Source: Gammaproteobacteria bacterium
GTDB lineage: Bacteria; Pseudomonadota; Gammaproteobacteria; GRL18
Assembly (NCBI GenBank): GCA_016744995.1
Contig: JADGDG010000001.1
Coordinates: 722,011 to 786,010 of the forward strand
Direction of reading: 5' to 3'
DNA: 64,000 nt
The notes beneath the pieces were generated by a model. That model did not search any database, was not told the origin of the DNA, and worked only from the letters and a program-made list of their open reading frames with translations. The translations under genes and the position numbers were made by a program. Shown here piece by piece: positions 37,499 to 49,237 of this stretch. Position 1 is the first letter of the stretch; every line of letters starts with the position of its first letter.

Positions 37499-38611
37499 AT
37501 GATAATGAATATTCAAACAAAACAACAATGTGATATAGCAGAAAACGTGCTGGACAACTTGAATACTGCGATTGTTTTATTGGATGGCGATTCAAAGGTT
37601 CTGTGTATTAATCCGGCAGCGGAGATGCTTCTGGGGGTGAGTTCAAATAAAATCACTTCCAAAGGTATTGCACAATTACTGATTGATGATGAATTGGTTA
37701 CTGCAATTGAAGAGACACTGAAGAGCAATCATCCCTTTATGCAAAGGGAGAGAGTTGTTCAGTTAATAGACAGAAAAGTGACTGTTGATATTAGTGTTCA
37801 ACCAATCCTATCCCCTTTACCATTGGACAAAAATGACAAACGTCTGTTAATCGAATTTAGTCAACTGGATCGGCACCTGCGAATTTCCAGAGAAGAAAAC
37901 CTTCTGGCACAACATGAAACCATTCAGGCATTGTTGCGCAGTATGGCACATGAAGTAAAAAACCCATTAGGTGGCATACGTGGTGCTGCACAATTATTGG
38001 AGCGTGAGTTAAATAACCCAGATTTGGCGGAATACACTCAAGTAATTATTGATGAAGCAGACAGACTAAAAAAGCTAGTAGATCGTATGCTTGGGCCTAA
38101 CTCCCGTCCAAATAAAATTAAGGTAAATATTCACTCAGTTTCTGAACGTGTGCGCAGCCTGTTAAAAACAGATAAAAATAAAGATGTAAAAATATTTTTT
38201 GATTATGATCCCAGTATTCCTGATGTCACTTTTGATCCGGAGCACTTGATACAAGCCGTGTTAAACATTGTTCGTAATGCGACTCAGGCTCTTTCAGAGC
38301 AGGATCAAAGTGGGAAGAAGAAAAAAAATAAGACGATTACCATAAAAACAAGAATTATGAGACATTTTAATATCGGCCATAAGCGTCATAAACTCGTGGC
38401 TAAAATGGATATTATTGATAATGGTCCCGGTATATCTGAACAAATGCAGGAAAGGATCTTTATGCCGCTGATCACAGGAAGAGCTGAGGGTACAGGGCTG
38501 GGCCTATCCATTGCACAATCATTGGTCAGCCAGAATGGCGGTTTAATTGAATGCCATAGTCACCCGGGAAAAACAATTTTCAGTCTTTTATTACCAATAA
38601 CAGATGTATAA
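37499..38611 (+). CDS. ntrB: Nitrogen regulation sensor kinase NtrB (GlnL)
   Basis: A 370-residue cytosolic kinase/phosphatase controlling NtrC in response to PII. A PAS domain covers ~15-115 (GDSKVLCINPAAEMLLGV). The phosphorylated His is H151 in SMAHEVKNPLGGIRGAAQ. The HATPase domain has VLNIVRNATQAL (N box), DNGPGI (G1) and GTGLGLSIAQS (G2). The length is like E. coli NtrB (349). ATG at 37499 and an alternative at 37505 are equally possible. ntrC follows 122 bp later. Confidence 0.95.
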   Translation: MIMNIQTKQQCDIAENVLDNLNTAIVLLDGDSKVLCINPAAEMLLGVSSNKITSKGIAQLLIDDELVTAIEETLKSNHPFMQRERVVQLIDRKVTVDISVQPILSPLPLDKNDKRLLIEFSQLDRHLRISREENLLAQHETIQALLRSMAHEVKNPLGGIRGAAQLLERELNNPDLAEYTQVIIDEADRLKKLVDRMLGPNSRPNKIKVNIHSVSERVRSLLKTDKNKDVKIFFDYDPSIPDVTFDPEHLIQAVLNIVRNATQALSEQDQSGKKKKNKTITIKTRIMRHFNIGHKRHKLVAKMDIIDNGPGISEQMQERIFMPLITGRAEGTGLGLSIAQSLVSQNGGLIECHSHPGKTIFSLLLPITDV

Positions 38612-38648
38612 GTTGTATTCGTAGAGGTAGCTTAAAAATTGCTCTTAG

Positions 38649-38680
38649 CCTCCCCCTTTTTCAAAGGGGGACTGAGGAGG
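38649..38680. repeat. REP-like palindrome between ntrB and ntrC
   Basis: TCCCCCTTT (38651-38659) and AAAGGGGGA (38663-38671) form a perfect 9-bp stem with a three-base loop, flanked by CC and GAGG that extend the palindrome. A degenerate version (CCCCCTTTTGCAAAATAGGG) lies in the glnA upstream region near 35691. The copies look like dispersed palindromes that may also attenuate ntrC transcription. Confidence 0.55.
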
Positions 38681-38733
38681 TTGTACTTTTAAAACACGTA
38701 CCTCCGTAACTATAAATTAATTTGGAGTGCATT

Positions 38734-40137
38734 TTGAGCACGCAAAATATTGTTTGGATCATAGATGACGACCGCTCTATCCGCTGGGTTTTGGAAAAAG
38801 CATTTAAACAGGCTGATCTACTGGTGGAAAGCTTTGAAAATGCAGAAAGTGTTTTAAGTGCTTTAAAAAAGGTACAGCCTGACACTATAGTGACAGACAT
38901 TCGTATGCCGGGAATGGGCGGTTTTGATCTGCTTGAAAAGTTACAGCAGAACTATAAAGATATTCCTGTGATAATAATGACAGCGCACTCTGATCTGGAC
39001 AGTGCTGTTTCGGCATATGAAGGTGGCGCTTTTGAATACCTCCCCAAGCCATTTGATGTTGATGAAGCTGTGGAACTGGTACAGCGGGCACTGAGCCTGC
39101 GAAAAACAAAGAAAGTGAAGCAAATTGATAGTGAAAAAATCAATGCAACGCCTGAAATTATTGGTGAAGCAGCTTCAATGCAGGAGGTCTTTCGCGCCAT
39201 TGGGCGTTTGTCCCGGTCTAATATTACAGTCATGATCAATGGCGCCTCTGGTACTGGCAAAGAGCTGGTTGCTCAGGCTCTCCATCGTCATAGTCCTCGC
39301 TCAGAGGAGCCTTTTATTGCTTTAAATACGGCTGCAATTCCCAAAGATTTATTGGAATCGGAGCTTTTTGGTCATGAACGAGGAGCATTTACCGGTGCAC
39401 AGGCACAACGGGTTGGGCGCTTTGAGCAGGCGGATGGCGGAACATTGTTTCTTGATGAAATTGGAGATATGCCGGCAGAGTTGCAAACACGTTTGCTCAG
39501 AGTGCTTTCAGATGGTGAATTTTATCGGGTTGGAGGACGCCTGCCGATAAAAGTCGATGTTCGGATCATCGCTGCAACACATCAGGATCTGGAGAAACGG
39601 GTACAGGAAGGTTTGTTTCGTGAGGATTTATTCCATCGGCTTAATGTTATACGCATCCACATGCCGACCTTAAGTGAGCGACAGGAAGACATTGCCCTGC
39701 TGGCAAGTTATTTTCTAAAACGGGCAGCAACTGAGCTGAATGTTGAAAAGAAAACCCTGGATGCAGAAAGTGTAACCTTTTTAACCCATCAGCCCTGGCC
39801 AGGTAATGTCCGGCAGCTTGAAAATGTGTGCCGCTGGTTGACTGTCATGTCGCCTGCTCAGATTGTCCATCTTGAGGACATGCCGCCAGAATTGCATGCT
39901 GGTGATGCGGCAGATGCGGTGAATAGTAACTGGGAGGATGCACTGAAACTGTGGTTAAATTCACAATTATCCTCAGGTGCAGAAAATGTACTGGATACTC
40001 TGATGCCAAATATGGAGCGAATTATGATTGATGTTGCCTTGAAGCATACCGGGGGCCGCAAGCAGGATGCTGCTCGTTTATTAGGCTGGGGTAGAAATAC
40101 ACTCACTCGAAAGATAAAAGAGCTGGCGATTGAATAA
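38734..40137 (+). CDS. ntrC: Nitrogen regulation response regulator NtrC (GlnG)
   Basis: A sigma-54-dependent activator phosphorylated by NtrB. The receiver domain (1-120) has [12 protein letters not shown] and the phospho-acceptor Asp in [13 protein letters not shown]. The AAA+ domain has [15 protein letters not shown] (Walker A), the sigma-54-binding GAFTGAQ loop, and [10 protein letters not shown] (Walker B). The C-terminal helix-turn-helix is [22 protein letters not shown] chose the TTG at 38734, with GGAG six bases upstream, giving 467 residues. An earlier in-frame TTG (38722) overlaps the ribosome-binding site. It should control the glnA sites upstream. Confidence 0.95.
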   Translation: MSTQNIVWIIDDDRSIRWVLEKAFKQADLLVESFENAESVLSALKKVQPDTIVTDIRMPGMGGFDLLEKLQQNYKDIPVIIMTAHSDLDSAVSAYEGGAFEYLPKPFDVDEAVELVQRALSLRKTKKVKQIDSEKINATPEIIGEAASMQEVFRAIGRLSRSNITVMINGASGTGKELVAQALHRHSPRSEEPFIALNTAAIPKDLLESELFGHERGAFTGAQAQRVGRFEQADGGTLFLDEIGDMPAELQTRLLRVLSDGEFYRVGGRLPIKVDVRIIAATHQDLEKRVQEGLFREDLFHRLNVIRIHMPTLSERQEDIALLASYFLKRAATELNVEKKTLDAESVTFLTHQPWPGNVRQLENVCRWLTVMSPAQIVHLEDMPPELHAGDAADAVNSNWEDALKLWLNSQLSSGAENVLDTLMPNMERIMIDVALKHTGGRKQDAARLLGWGRNTLTRKIKELAIE

Positions 40138-40188
40138 ACATAATGCTCGGGAATATGGGGATCTTGTTGTAAATTATTCAAAGAAGGC

Positions 40189-40205
40189 GGGCGGGATCCC
40201 CGCCC
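40189..40205. terminator. GC-rich hairpin at the ntrC/mlaC convergent junction
   Basis: GGGCGGG and CCCGCCC pair around a three-base ATC loop. On the minus strand the stem runs into CCTTCTTTG, so it more likely ends the mlaC transcript than ntrC. No long T-run is present. Confidence 0.5.
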
Positions 40206-40215
40206 TGTTAACAGC

Positions 40216-40935
40216 TTATAATCGGCTGTTTTCCTTATTGATGGCCAGGGACTTTGGGCCGTTGCTATCTACTGCAGAATCTTTATTAAGCGCTGAATTT
40301 TTATCCTGTAAATCTGTCAGCAGACCATCCATTCCTTTTTTTGAAATAATTTGCTTAAAACTGGAACGATAAGTGGTGACCAGGCTGATACCTTCAACTG
40401 AGACATCATAGACCTGCCATTGACCGCTTTTGCTATGGTATAGATCATAATAGACTTTAATTGGTTCACTGCCGCTGGGAGGGTTAATTTGTGATCTTAC
40501 TGTGGCATATTTGCCCTTGATCTTGCCCCGAAATGGCGTAAAAGTAATAACATCATCGGTTAAATCGTTGTTTAATAAATATTCAACTAAAGCTTTGGAA
40601 TAAAATTTAACAACCAGATCCTGGAATTCAATTATAAATGTCTGCTGCTGCTCTGGCGTGGCCTTTCTCCAGTTTTTCCCCAGCACCCAGCGAGACATGA
40701 GTGGAAAATTTATTTTGGGCACCAGGTTTTCATCAACTAAGGTGTAGGCAACTTTAGGATCGGAACGAATAGCTTCTGTGCTGCCCTTAAAAGCACTGAT
40801 CATTTTTTTGGAAGTATCTTCCATCAATTGTTGGGGTGTGGGCACTGACTCTGCATAAGTATTTGACAGCAGGATCATTGCAATTAAGACTGAATGCATT
40901 ATCACTTGCACAGTGCGACTATAAAAGTTGAACAT
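40216..40935 (-). CDS. mlaC: MlaC-like phospholipid-binding periplasmic protein
   Basis: A 239-residue periplasmic lipid carrier of the MlaC/Ttg2D family. The signal peptide spans ~1-28 (SVLIAMILLSNTYA). The fold is recognisable from VDENLVPKINFPLMSRWVLG, WRKATPEQQQTFIIEFQDLV, YSKALVEYL and the IKVYYDLYHSKSGQWQVYDV strand pair that forms the lipid pocket. GGGAGAA precedes the ATG. Usually mlaC sits in mlaFEDCB; here it stands alone between ntrC (convergent) and trhP (divergent), so it is either a second copy or a solo lipid carrier. Confidence 0.88.
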   Translation of the reverse strand: MFNFYSRTVQVIMHSVLIAMILLSNTYAESVPTPQQLMEDTSKKMISAFKGSTEAIRSDPKVAYTLVDENLVPKINFPLMSRWVLGKNWRKATPEQQQTFIIEFQDLVVKFYSKALVEYLLNNDLTDDVITFTPFRGKIKGKYATVRSQINPPSGSEPIKVYYDLYHSKSGQWQVYDVSVEGISLVTTYRSSFKQIISKKGMDGLLTDLQDKNSALNKDSAVDSNGPKSLAINKENSRL

Positions 40936-41183
40936 GTGTTCTCCCGGATTGACCGTTTTATTATTCAGATTTATTGTCTGTATTACCTATGAGCAAACCT
41001 GATGTAATTTCCATTTACTTTATCTGAGTCCAAATGAACTGTTGATGAACTCACTTATTCCAACTGCGTATTTTCTAATAAAGAAAGCACATAAACAAGA
41101 AATAAAGAGTATAATTGTGAGTTATTTCCATTTTATTTGCTAACGTTTTTTAGCATAGCAAAATATAAACTAACTTTTTGGTT

Positions 41184-43593
<2,410 letters not shown>

Positions 43594-43621
43594 CATGTGT
43601 TAATATTTAACCGTAAAACTA

Positions 43622-43823
43622 GTAACTACCCAGCGTATTCATCTTTTACCAGATTTCTGCGTTATTTTCGTACTCTACCCACAAGGGGCACTTGGAAATG
43701 GTCACATATACTTATATGCTCACACAACGCCTGTGGCGCCCATAAAGGGCCGTGCGCCTCTTTGAGGTGCCGTAGGCATTGTGCCTTGAACTCAGGCAAA
43801 ATCTAAACACGCTGAATAGTTAC
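43622..43823. mobile_element. MITE-like element, copy 2 (202 bp), with 8-bp target duplication
   Basis: The element begins GTAACTACCCAGCG and ends CGCTGAATAGTTAC. It is bounded by TAAAACTA on both sides (43614-43621 and 43824-43831). It shares the ATTTCTGCGTTATTTTCGTA core, the ACATATACTTATATGCTCAC core and the GAACTCAGGCAAAATCTAAA core with copy 1, and carries two extra internal segments. It sits in the hemB-43855 intergenic region. Confidence 0.9.
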
Positions 43824-43854
43824 TAAAACTATTCCTAATACAGAGTAATTAATT

Positions 43855-44115
43855 GTGCGGATCCTATTTGGCTTAATTTATTTTATTATTTTTCTTGTCC
43901 TGGCATTTGCTGCAATGTTTCTGGGTGGTGTCTTTGGTGTCGCAGGGACCTTTTATTTAATGGTTGAGCCGGGTGATCTTGAGGCGAACCTGACAAAAGC
44001 AATGACTGCCTTGGGTCTGCTCTGGCTGTTGGTTGTTGTATTACGCCGTCATAATAAAAAAATAATTAAACGCAACCTCAGGCTGAAAGCTGCAGCAGAA
44101 GCATCTGAATCCTAA
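43855..44115 (+). CDS. Small two-helix membrane protein
   Basis: An 86-residue protein with two hydrophobic segments (about 3-35 and 50-65) and a basic C-terminus (RRHNKKIIKRNLRLK), which fits the cytoplasmic side by the positive-inside rule. The start is GTG (43855), preceded by only a weak ribosome-binding signal. It lies 21 bp before aroE, so it may be cotranscribed, and the MITE upstream separates it from hemB. No family is recognised. Confidence 0.6.
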   Translation: MRILFGLIYFIIFLVLAFAAMFLGGVFGVAGTFYLMVEPGDLEANLTKAMTALGLLWLLVVVLRRHNKKIIKRNLRLKAAAEASES

Positions 44116-44136
44116 AGAAAGAAACTGGATATAAAA

Positions 44137-44994
44137 ATGAGTGATATTTTTGATTTTGATAAGCCGGATCGTTATGCCGTAATGGGCAACCCGATTAATC
44201 ACAGTAAATCACCTCAAATACATACTGCCTTTGCTCTGGAAACAGGACAAAAAATTGAATATACAGCCATCCACGTTGATGTTGGAGGTTTTGCTCAGGC
44301 TGTTAGTCATTTTCAGGCTCATGGCGGTAAGGGGCTCAATGTTACTGTGCCGTTTAAGCTGGATGCCTGGAAGTTGGCAGACTCATTAACAGAAAGAGCC
44401 AAAAGAGCTGGTGCTGTGAATACATTGATCCTCGGCAAGGATGGTGAAATAAGCGGTGATAATACCGATGGTATTGGGCTGGTAAATGATATTGTCGAAC
44501 ACCTTGGCTGGACAATTACACAAAAAAAAGTATTAATTCTGGGGGCCGGAGGGGCTTCAAGAGGTGTTGTCGGGCCTATTTTAGATAAAAAACCTCAGGC
44601 ACTCTACATTGCCAACCGAACGGCGTCAAAAGCACATGAGCTGGTGAATTTATTTAGTGATGTTAAAGACATCGAATCCATTCAGGGTGGTGGTTATGAT
44701 TCCCTGATTGGTCAGAGCTTTGATTTAGTGATTAATGCAACCGCGGCCAGTCTGCAGGGTGAGGTTCCTCCCCTACCTGATGACTTATTGATGGCAGAGG
44801 CTTGCTGTTATGACATGATGTATGCGGCACAACCCACAGCATTTATGCTGTGGGCAAAAGCACATGCTGCTGCGCAGATCAGTGATGGCCTGGGTATGCT
44901 GGTTGGCCAGGCAGCAGAATCATTTCATATCTGGCGGGGTATCAGACCTTCGCTAAGCCCGGTTATCGAAAGTATCAAAAAAAGCCAGGTGTAG
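44137..44994 (+). CDS. aroE: Shikimate dehydrogenase
   Basis: Reduces 3-dehydroshikimate to shikimate with NADPH in aromatic amino acid synthesis. The 285-residue protein shows YAVMGNPINHSKSPQIHTAF, the catalytic Lys in GLNVTVPFKLDAWKL, NTDGIGLVND (substrate Asp), the dinucleotide loop VLILGAGGASRGVVGP and NRTASKAHEL (NADP phosphate Arg). AAAGAAAG-type spacing precedes the ATG. The length and all catalytic residues are normal. Confidence 0.96.
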   Translation: MSDIFDFDKPDRYAVMGNPINHSKSPQIHTAFALETGQKIEYTAIHVDVGGFAQAVSHFQAHGGKGLNVTVPFKLDAWKLADSLTERAKRAGAVNTLILGKDGEISGDNTDGIGLVNDIVEHLGWTITQKKVLILGAGGASRGVVGPILDKKPQALYIANRTASKAHELVNLFSDVKDIESIQGGGYDSLIGQSFDLVINATAASLQGEVPPLPDDLLMAEACCYDMMYAAQPTAFMLWAKAHAAAQISDGLGMLVGQAAESFHIWRGIRPSLSPVIESIKKSQV

Positions 44995-45025
44995 TTCCTA
45001 CATTACATTTTTTGTAAAATACGGC

Positions 45026-45031
45026 TATACT
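45026..45031 (+). promoter_or_regulatory. -10 element placed 8 bp before the HD-GYP start codon
   Basis: TATACT ends eight bases before ATG 45039, with a weak TTACAT -35 at a 17-bp spacing. Transcription would begin at or within two bases of the start codon, giving a leaderless mRNA. No Shine-Dalgarno is visible. Confidence 0.4.
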
Positions 45032-45038
45032 TTATTCC

Positions 45039-46301
45039 ATGGCGACAAAGAAAATTTTAATTTCCCAATTACGCTCAGGAATGTTCATTCATGAGCTTGA
45101 TATTTCGTGGATGAAAAGTCCTTTTTTGCGACACAGACGTAAAATTAATACCGCGAATGATATTGCCTTGCTGAAAAAAGCAGGAGTTAAAAAGCTATAT
45201 ATTGATTTATCTCGTGGTGAGGATGTTCAGGAGGTAGAAAAGTCTGGGCAAGATGTTATTCTTCAGGAAGATAAGTTGGCTAGCCAGAAGCCAAACGATA
45301 GTCTTGATCCAAATAATGTCCCTGATCCATGTCAGGCAACTGAAAAAGTAGAGCTGAAAAAAGAGCTGGAAGTTGCTAAAGTTTTACAGGGAAAAATCAG
45401 CAAGCTGGTTACTCAGTTAGGATCATTAATTAAAGCTGGGCGACCTGTGTCCGCAGATAGTATTACTCCGGTTATAAATGAGGCTCTGAAAAGTATCAGT
45501 CGAAATGATCAAGCCCTGTTAACATTACTGCATATTCAGCGACAGGACTTGAAATTAAGCGATCATGGTTTTGGTGTTTTTGCCGTCATTCTGCCCCTTG
45601 CATTACAACTGAAATGCAGCGATCAGGAGGTCAGTGAATTAGGTATGGCTGCTTTACTGCATGATACGGGCTGGACGCGTTTGCCCATGCACCTTTTTGG
45701 TAAGAAAAAAACCTATACTGCAGCTGAAATGCAACTCATAAAACAACATCCCAATATTGTTGCCAGTGTACTTAGTAAGAGTGATGATTTTCCTGAGACA
45801 GTTAAAACTCTGGTTAAACAGCATCATGAATTAAGTGACGGCAGCGGTTTTCCAGATAAGCTTAAAAAAGGAAAAATTCATAAGTTAGTCGAGATATTAC
45901 AGGTTGCCGATAGCTATGATGAATATATACATGGACTCAATGATCAAGCAGGAATGCTGCCAGCCAATGCCTTGAAAAAAATTTATCAGGCGGCAAGAAA
46001 TGGTCACTATAGTGAAACGGTTGTCAGTGAAATGATACATGTTATGGGGATTTTTCCACTGACCAGTGCCATTGAGCTAAGTAATGGTGAAAAAGCCCTG
46101 GTGGTTGAAATTGATAAAAAAATGCCCCTCTTGCCTAAAGTAAGAGTGATTTATGAAATGGATGGTCAGCCCTGTCAATCGGAAAAGTTTAGAGATTTGG
46201 CAAATCAGAGTGAGGGTGAAAATATTAAAATAATTAAGGTTATTGATCCGATTGATGACAAAGCAGATCCGCTAGGATTGTTACGTGTTAATTCTGTTTA
46301 A
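45039..46301 (+). CDS. HD-GYP-type phosphodiesterase with altered motif
   Basis: A 420-residue cytosolic protein. The N-terminal ~70 residues match the DUF3391 region that precedes many HD-GYP domains (ISQLRSGMFIHELDISWMKSPF). The HD-GYP domain is at ~180-310 with LLHDTGWTRLP, IKQHPNIVASVL, QHHELSDGSGFP and ILQVADSYDEYIHG. HD-GYP enzymes break down cyclic-di-GMP. The usual HDIGK Lys is Trp here and GYP is GFP, so activity may be altered. It lies 31 bp before a hybrid histidine kinase. Confidence 0.88.
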   Translation: MATKKILISQLRSGMFIHELDISWMKSPFLRHRRKINTANDIALLKKAGVKKLYIDLSRGEDVQEVEKSGQDVILQEDKLASQKPNDSLDPNNVPDPCQATEKVELKKELEVAKVLQGKISKLVTQLGSLIKAGRPVSADSITPVINEALKSISRNDQALLTLLHIQRQDLKLSDHGFGVFAVILPLALQLKCSDQEVSELGMAALLHDTGWTRLPMHLFGKKKTYTAAEMQLIKQHPNIVASVLSKSDDFPETVKTLVKQHHELSDGSGFPDKLKKGKIHKLVEILQVADSYDEYIHGLNDQAGMLPANALKKIYQAARNGHYSETVVSEMIHVMGIFPLTSAIELSNGEKALVVEIDKKMPLLPKVRVIYEMDGQPCQSEKFRDLANQSEGENIKIIKVIDPIDDKADPLGLLRVNSV

Positions 46302-46332
46302 CCGGTGACCTTGAGCATGACCACGAATTATT

Positions 46333-48708
46333 ATGCATAAAAAAATAACCAATACGCTTGCAGTTGATAGTTTGGTCTCCAAAGTAACGGCCATTAGTCT
46401 CTACCAGCACCTTTCCGATGGTGTGATGCATCTTGATGCAGAAAATAAAATTATTGCAATTAATCCGGCGGCTGAAAATATACTTAAATGGACTCAGGCT
46501 GATATTCTTGGTCATAAGGTTCATGAAATTATTTGTGCGGTTGATGGTCGTTATCAACATGAGCCTGATAACTGCTGTTTCAACCACCGACTTGCTCAAA
46601 GTAAAAATCAGGAATTATCTCCAGAGAGTACTACAGAATTTGTCTGGGTTGATAAAGAGGGTTCTTATCTTCAGATTGATGCCAAAATAATTCTACTGGA
46701 TTCTGATGTCGAGGGGGTTGATGCTCAGGAAGTGGCAAATAACACCCTTGTTTTATTTCGTGATTGTTCAGAATCTGGATACAGTGAAGGTGAAATTAAA
46801 CGCTTATCCTTGTTTCCCGAGCTAAACCCGGCCCCTATTCTTCAATTAGATGATGCAGTAATGATTCATTATGCAAACCCAGCAATGACTGAGTTGATGG
46901 TTGAGTACGGCTTTAATGAATCAGGCAGACCTGCTATTTTTCCTGATGATATTGAAAAATATCTTAAGCAATGTATTTCTAGTAATGAAAGTATTGAAGG
47001 TATTGAAAGCCAATTTGAGAAAAAATGGTTTTTGTGGAACTTTCATCCTGTTGAGCAGCACGGACTAAATCTGGTTCAGGCTTATGGTATGGAAATTACC
47101 GCACGTAAAAAATATGAGCAAAACCTTAAAGAGCTTAAAGAACTGGCTGAATCACATAATGAACAAAAAAGTAATTTTGTAGCTAATATGAGTCATGAAC
47201 TTAGAACGCCAATGAATGGTGTGATGGGAATGAGTGCTTTGTTGCTGGACACTGCATTAAATGATGAGCAAGAAGATTTTGTACATAAAATACAATCATC
47301 CGCCAGCTCTTTATTACACATAATTAATGATATTTTAGATATTTCAAAAATAGAGTCCGGTAAATTAGATATTGATCCAATAGCGTTTAATTTTCATAAA
47401 TTAATTATTGAGGCTATTAATACTGTTGATTTAAAAGCAAAAGAAAAACAAATTGAATTAGAATACCGCCTTGATGCCCAAATGCCTGAGTATCTTGTTG
47501 CTGACGTCGTTCGTATCAGGCAGATCTTAATTAACTTTATTACCAATGCAGTTAAATTTACGGCAAAAGGTTATGTGTTAATTAATGTTGTTTGTCATGA
47601 ACGTTCCAGGCAATTTGTTGATTTCAGTATAAGAGTTGAAGATTGTGGGATAGGGATCAGCAGTGAAAAAATTGATTATGTCTTTGGTAAATTTAATCAG
47701 GCAGATATTTCAACAACACGGAAATTCGGTGGGACAGGTCTTGGGCTTGCAATCAGTAAAGAGCTGACTGAACTCATGGATGGTCAGATTGGCCTGGAAA
47801 GCGAAATGGATAAAGGTTCAACTTTTTGGTCACGATTTAATTTTCCAATTGGTGAGCATCAGGTTAATATTGAAAAAATTAATAAAAACTTACCGGAAAA
47901 CCTGATGCTCTTGCTGATTGGTGGTTTCCCTGTTGGCAAAAGAGTATTAACTGAGTTAATTGATACATGGCAGATTAAAGTTATTCATTTTGAACAGGTC
48001 AAACAATTACAGGAATTTCTGGCTGATGTTGAAAAAAACTCATCTCAATCAATTATTAGTCTCTTTTTCGATAATATCAGTGATGCTGATATAAAAGATA
48101 CGATTGATTGTCCAGATTTTCAGCAATATAAGCGGATTAAAGCACTGGTCATTAACAATGAAAATGAAACAAATCTGAAGAAAAGATATAAAAATCTGGG
48201 ACTCAATGGTTATATTAAAAAGCCATTTAGTCCAAGATTGTTTAAACAATTTATCTTTGATGTATTAAAAACAGATAATTTTATGATTGGCCGCTGCAGA
48301 CCAGAAAATGAGAATTCTGTTCAGGATAAACCGGTGCAGCTGCATGTCTTACTGGCTGAAGATAATCTGGTAAATCAGATGGTGGCTAAATCATTATTAG
48401 AAAAATCAGGCTGCACCGTCGATGTGGTAGAAAATGGTCAGTTGGCAATCAGTGCATGGCAAAAAGGACATTATGATGCCGTCTTCATGGACTGTCAGAT
48501 GCCTGTTATGGATGGTTACCAGTCAACCAGAGAAATACGGGAATTAGAGCGGGAGCAACACATTCCAATTGTTGCTTTAACCGCTAATGCAATGGATGGT
48601 GAAAAAGAAAAATGCTATGCAGCTGGTATGGATAAGTTTTTAACAAAACCCGTTAATGTTTCTAACCTGAATCAGATATTGCAGGAGATATCGAAGCAAG
48701 GGATATGA
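46333..48708 (+). CDS. Hybrid sensor histidine kinase with two receivers
   Basis: A 791-residue soluble hybrid kinase. Two PAS-like regions (~20-140 and ~155-260) precede the HisKA domain with [20 protein letters not shown] (~295) and the HATPase domain with [21 protein letters not shown] and [10 protein letters not shown] first receiver-like segment (~515-640) keeps the Lys in YIKKPFSP but has no obvious phospho-acceptor Asp (SLFFDNISD). The second receiver (~670-785) is intact with [19 protein letters not shown] and KFLTKPVN. No membrane helix is seen. The input is unknown. It probably feeds the neighbouring HD-GYP protein or a remote regulator. Confidence 0.92.
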   Translation: MHKKITNTLAVDSLVSKVTAISLYQHLSDGVMHLDAENKIIAINPAAENILKWTQADILGHKVHEIICAVDGRYQHEPDNCCFNHRLAQSKNQELSPESTTEFVWVDKEGSYLQIDAKIILLDSDVEGVDAQEVANNTLVLFRDCSESGYSEGEIKRLSLFPELNPAPILQLDDAVMIHYANPAMTELMVEYGFNESGRPAIFPDDIEKYLKQCISSNESIEGIESQFEKKWFLWNFHPVEQHGLNLVQAYGMEITARKKYEQNLKELKELAESHNEQKSNFVANMSHELRTPMNGVMGMSALLLDTALNDEQEDFVHKIQSSASSLLHIINDILDISKIESGKLDIDPIAFNFHKLIIEAINTVDLKAKEKQIELEYRLDAQMPEYLVADVVRIRQILINFITNAVKFTAKGYVLINVVCHERSRQFVDFSIRVEDCGIGISSEKIDYVFGKFNQADISTTRKFGGTGLGLAISKELTELMDGQIGLESEMDKGSTFWSRFNFPIGEHQVNIEKINKNLPENLMLLLIGGFPVGKRVLTELIDTWQIKVIHFEQVKQLQEFLADVEKNSSQSIISLFFDNISDADIKDTIDCPDFQQYKRIKALVINNENETNLKKRYKNLGLNGYIKKPFSPRLFKQFIFDVLKTDNFMIGRCRPENENSVQDKPVQLHVLLAEDNLVNQMVAKSLLEKSGCTVDVVENGQLAISAWQKGHYDAVFMDCQMPVMDGYQSTREIRELEREQHIPIVALTANAMDGEKEKCYAAGMDKFLTKPVNVSNLNQILQEISKQGI

Positions 48709-48709
48709 C

Positions 48710-49237
48710 TTATAGATACTCGTTTTTTAACTTAACATAATGATCCGCTGAATATTGTAAACCTTCAATTTCTTCAACAGTCAATTCCCGTAGCCTTTTT
48801 GCAGGACTGCCGACATACAGATAACCGCTTTCAAGGCGTTTATTTGGTGAAACCAGAGCACCGGCGGCAAGAAAGACATTTTTTTCTAAATGAACCCCAT
48901 CTAAAATTATGGCGCCCATGCCTATCAGGCAATTATCCTCAATAGTGCATCCATGCAAAACCACATTGTGGCCAATAGTCACCTGACTGCCAATGCTCAG
49001 AGGAAAACCTCCTGGATGTTTATTGGTGTGATCATGGGTGACGTGCAGGGTACTGCCATCCTGAATACTGGTGTTAGCACCAATTTTAATCCAGTTAACA
49101 TCACCTCGAATTGTGGTGTTGGGCCAGATAGAACTATTTGAGCCGATTTCGACCTGGCCAATGATCTGGGCAGATTCATCAACAAAAACATCATCAGCAA
49201 TGACCGGGGTAAATTCCTTAAAGCTTCGAATGCTCAT
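48710..49237 (-). CDS. Gamma-type carbonic anhydrase family protein (YrdA-like)
   Basis: A 175-residue left-handed beta-helix protein with hexapeptide repeats. The zinc His set of gamma carbonic anhydrases is visible in [13 protein letters not shown] and [17 protein letters not shown]. The [18 protein letters not shown] loop is also family-typical. It is close to E. coli YrdA, whose carbonic anhydrase activity is uncertain. It overlaps the upstream gor gene by 4 bp and its stop is 1 bp from the convergent hybrid kinase. Confidence 0.9.
   Translation of the reverse strand: MSIRSFKEFTPVIADDVFVDESAQIIGQVEIGSNSSIWPNTTIRGDVNWIKIGANTSIQDGSTLHVTHDHTNKHPGGFPLSIGSQVTIGHNVVLHGCTIEDNCLIGMGAIILDGVHLEKNVFLAAGALVSPNKRLESGYLYVGSPAKRLRELTVEEIEGLQYSADHYVKLKNEYL

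Noticed and set aside
40130-40372. Plus-strand ORF at the ntrC/mlaC junction
   Set aside because: It overlaps the mlaC coding region on the opposite strand and has no signal or family; a shadow.
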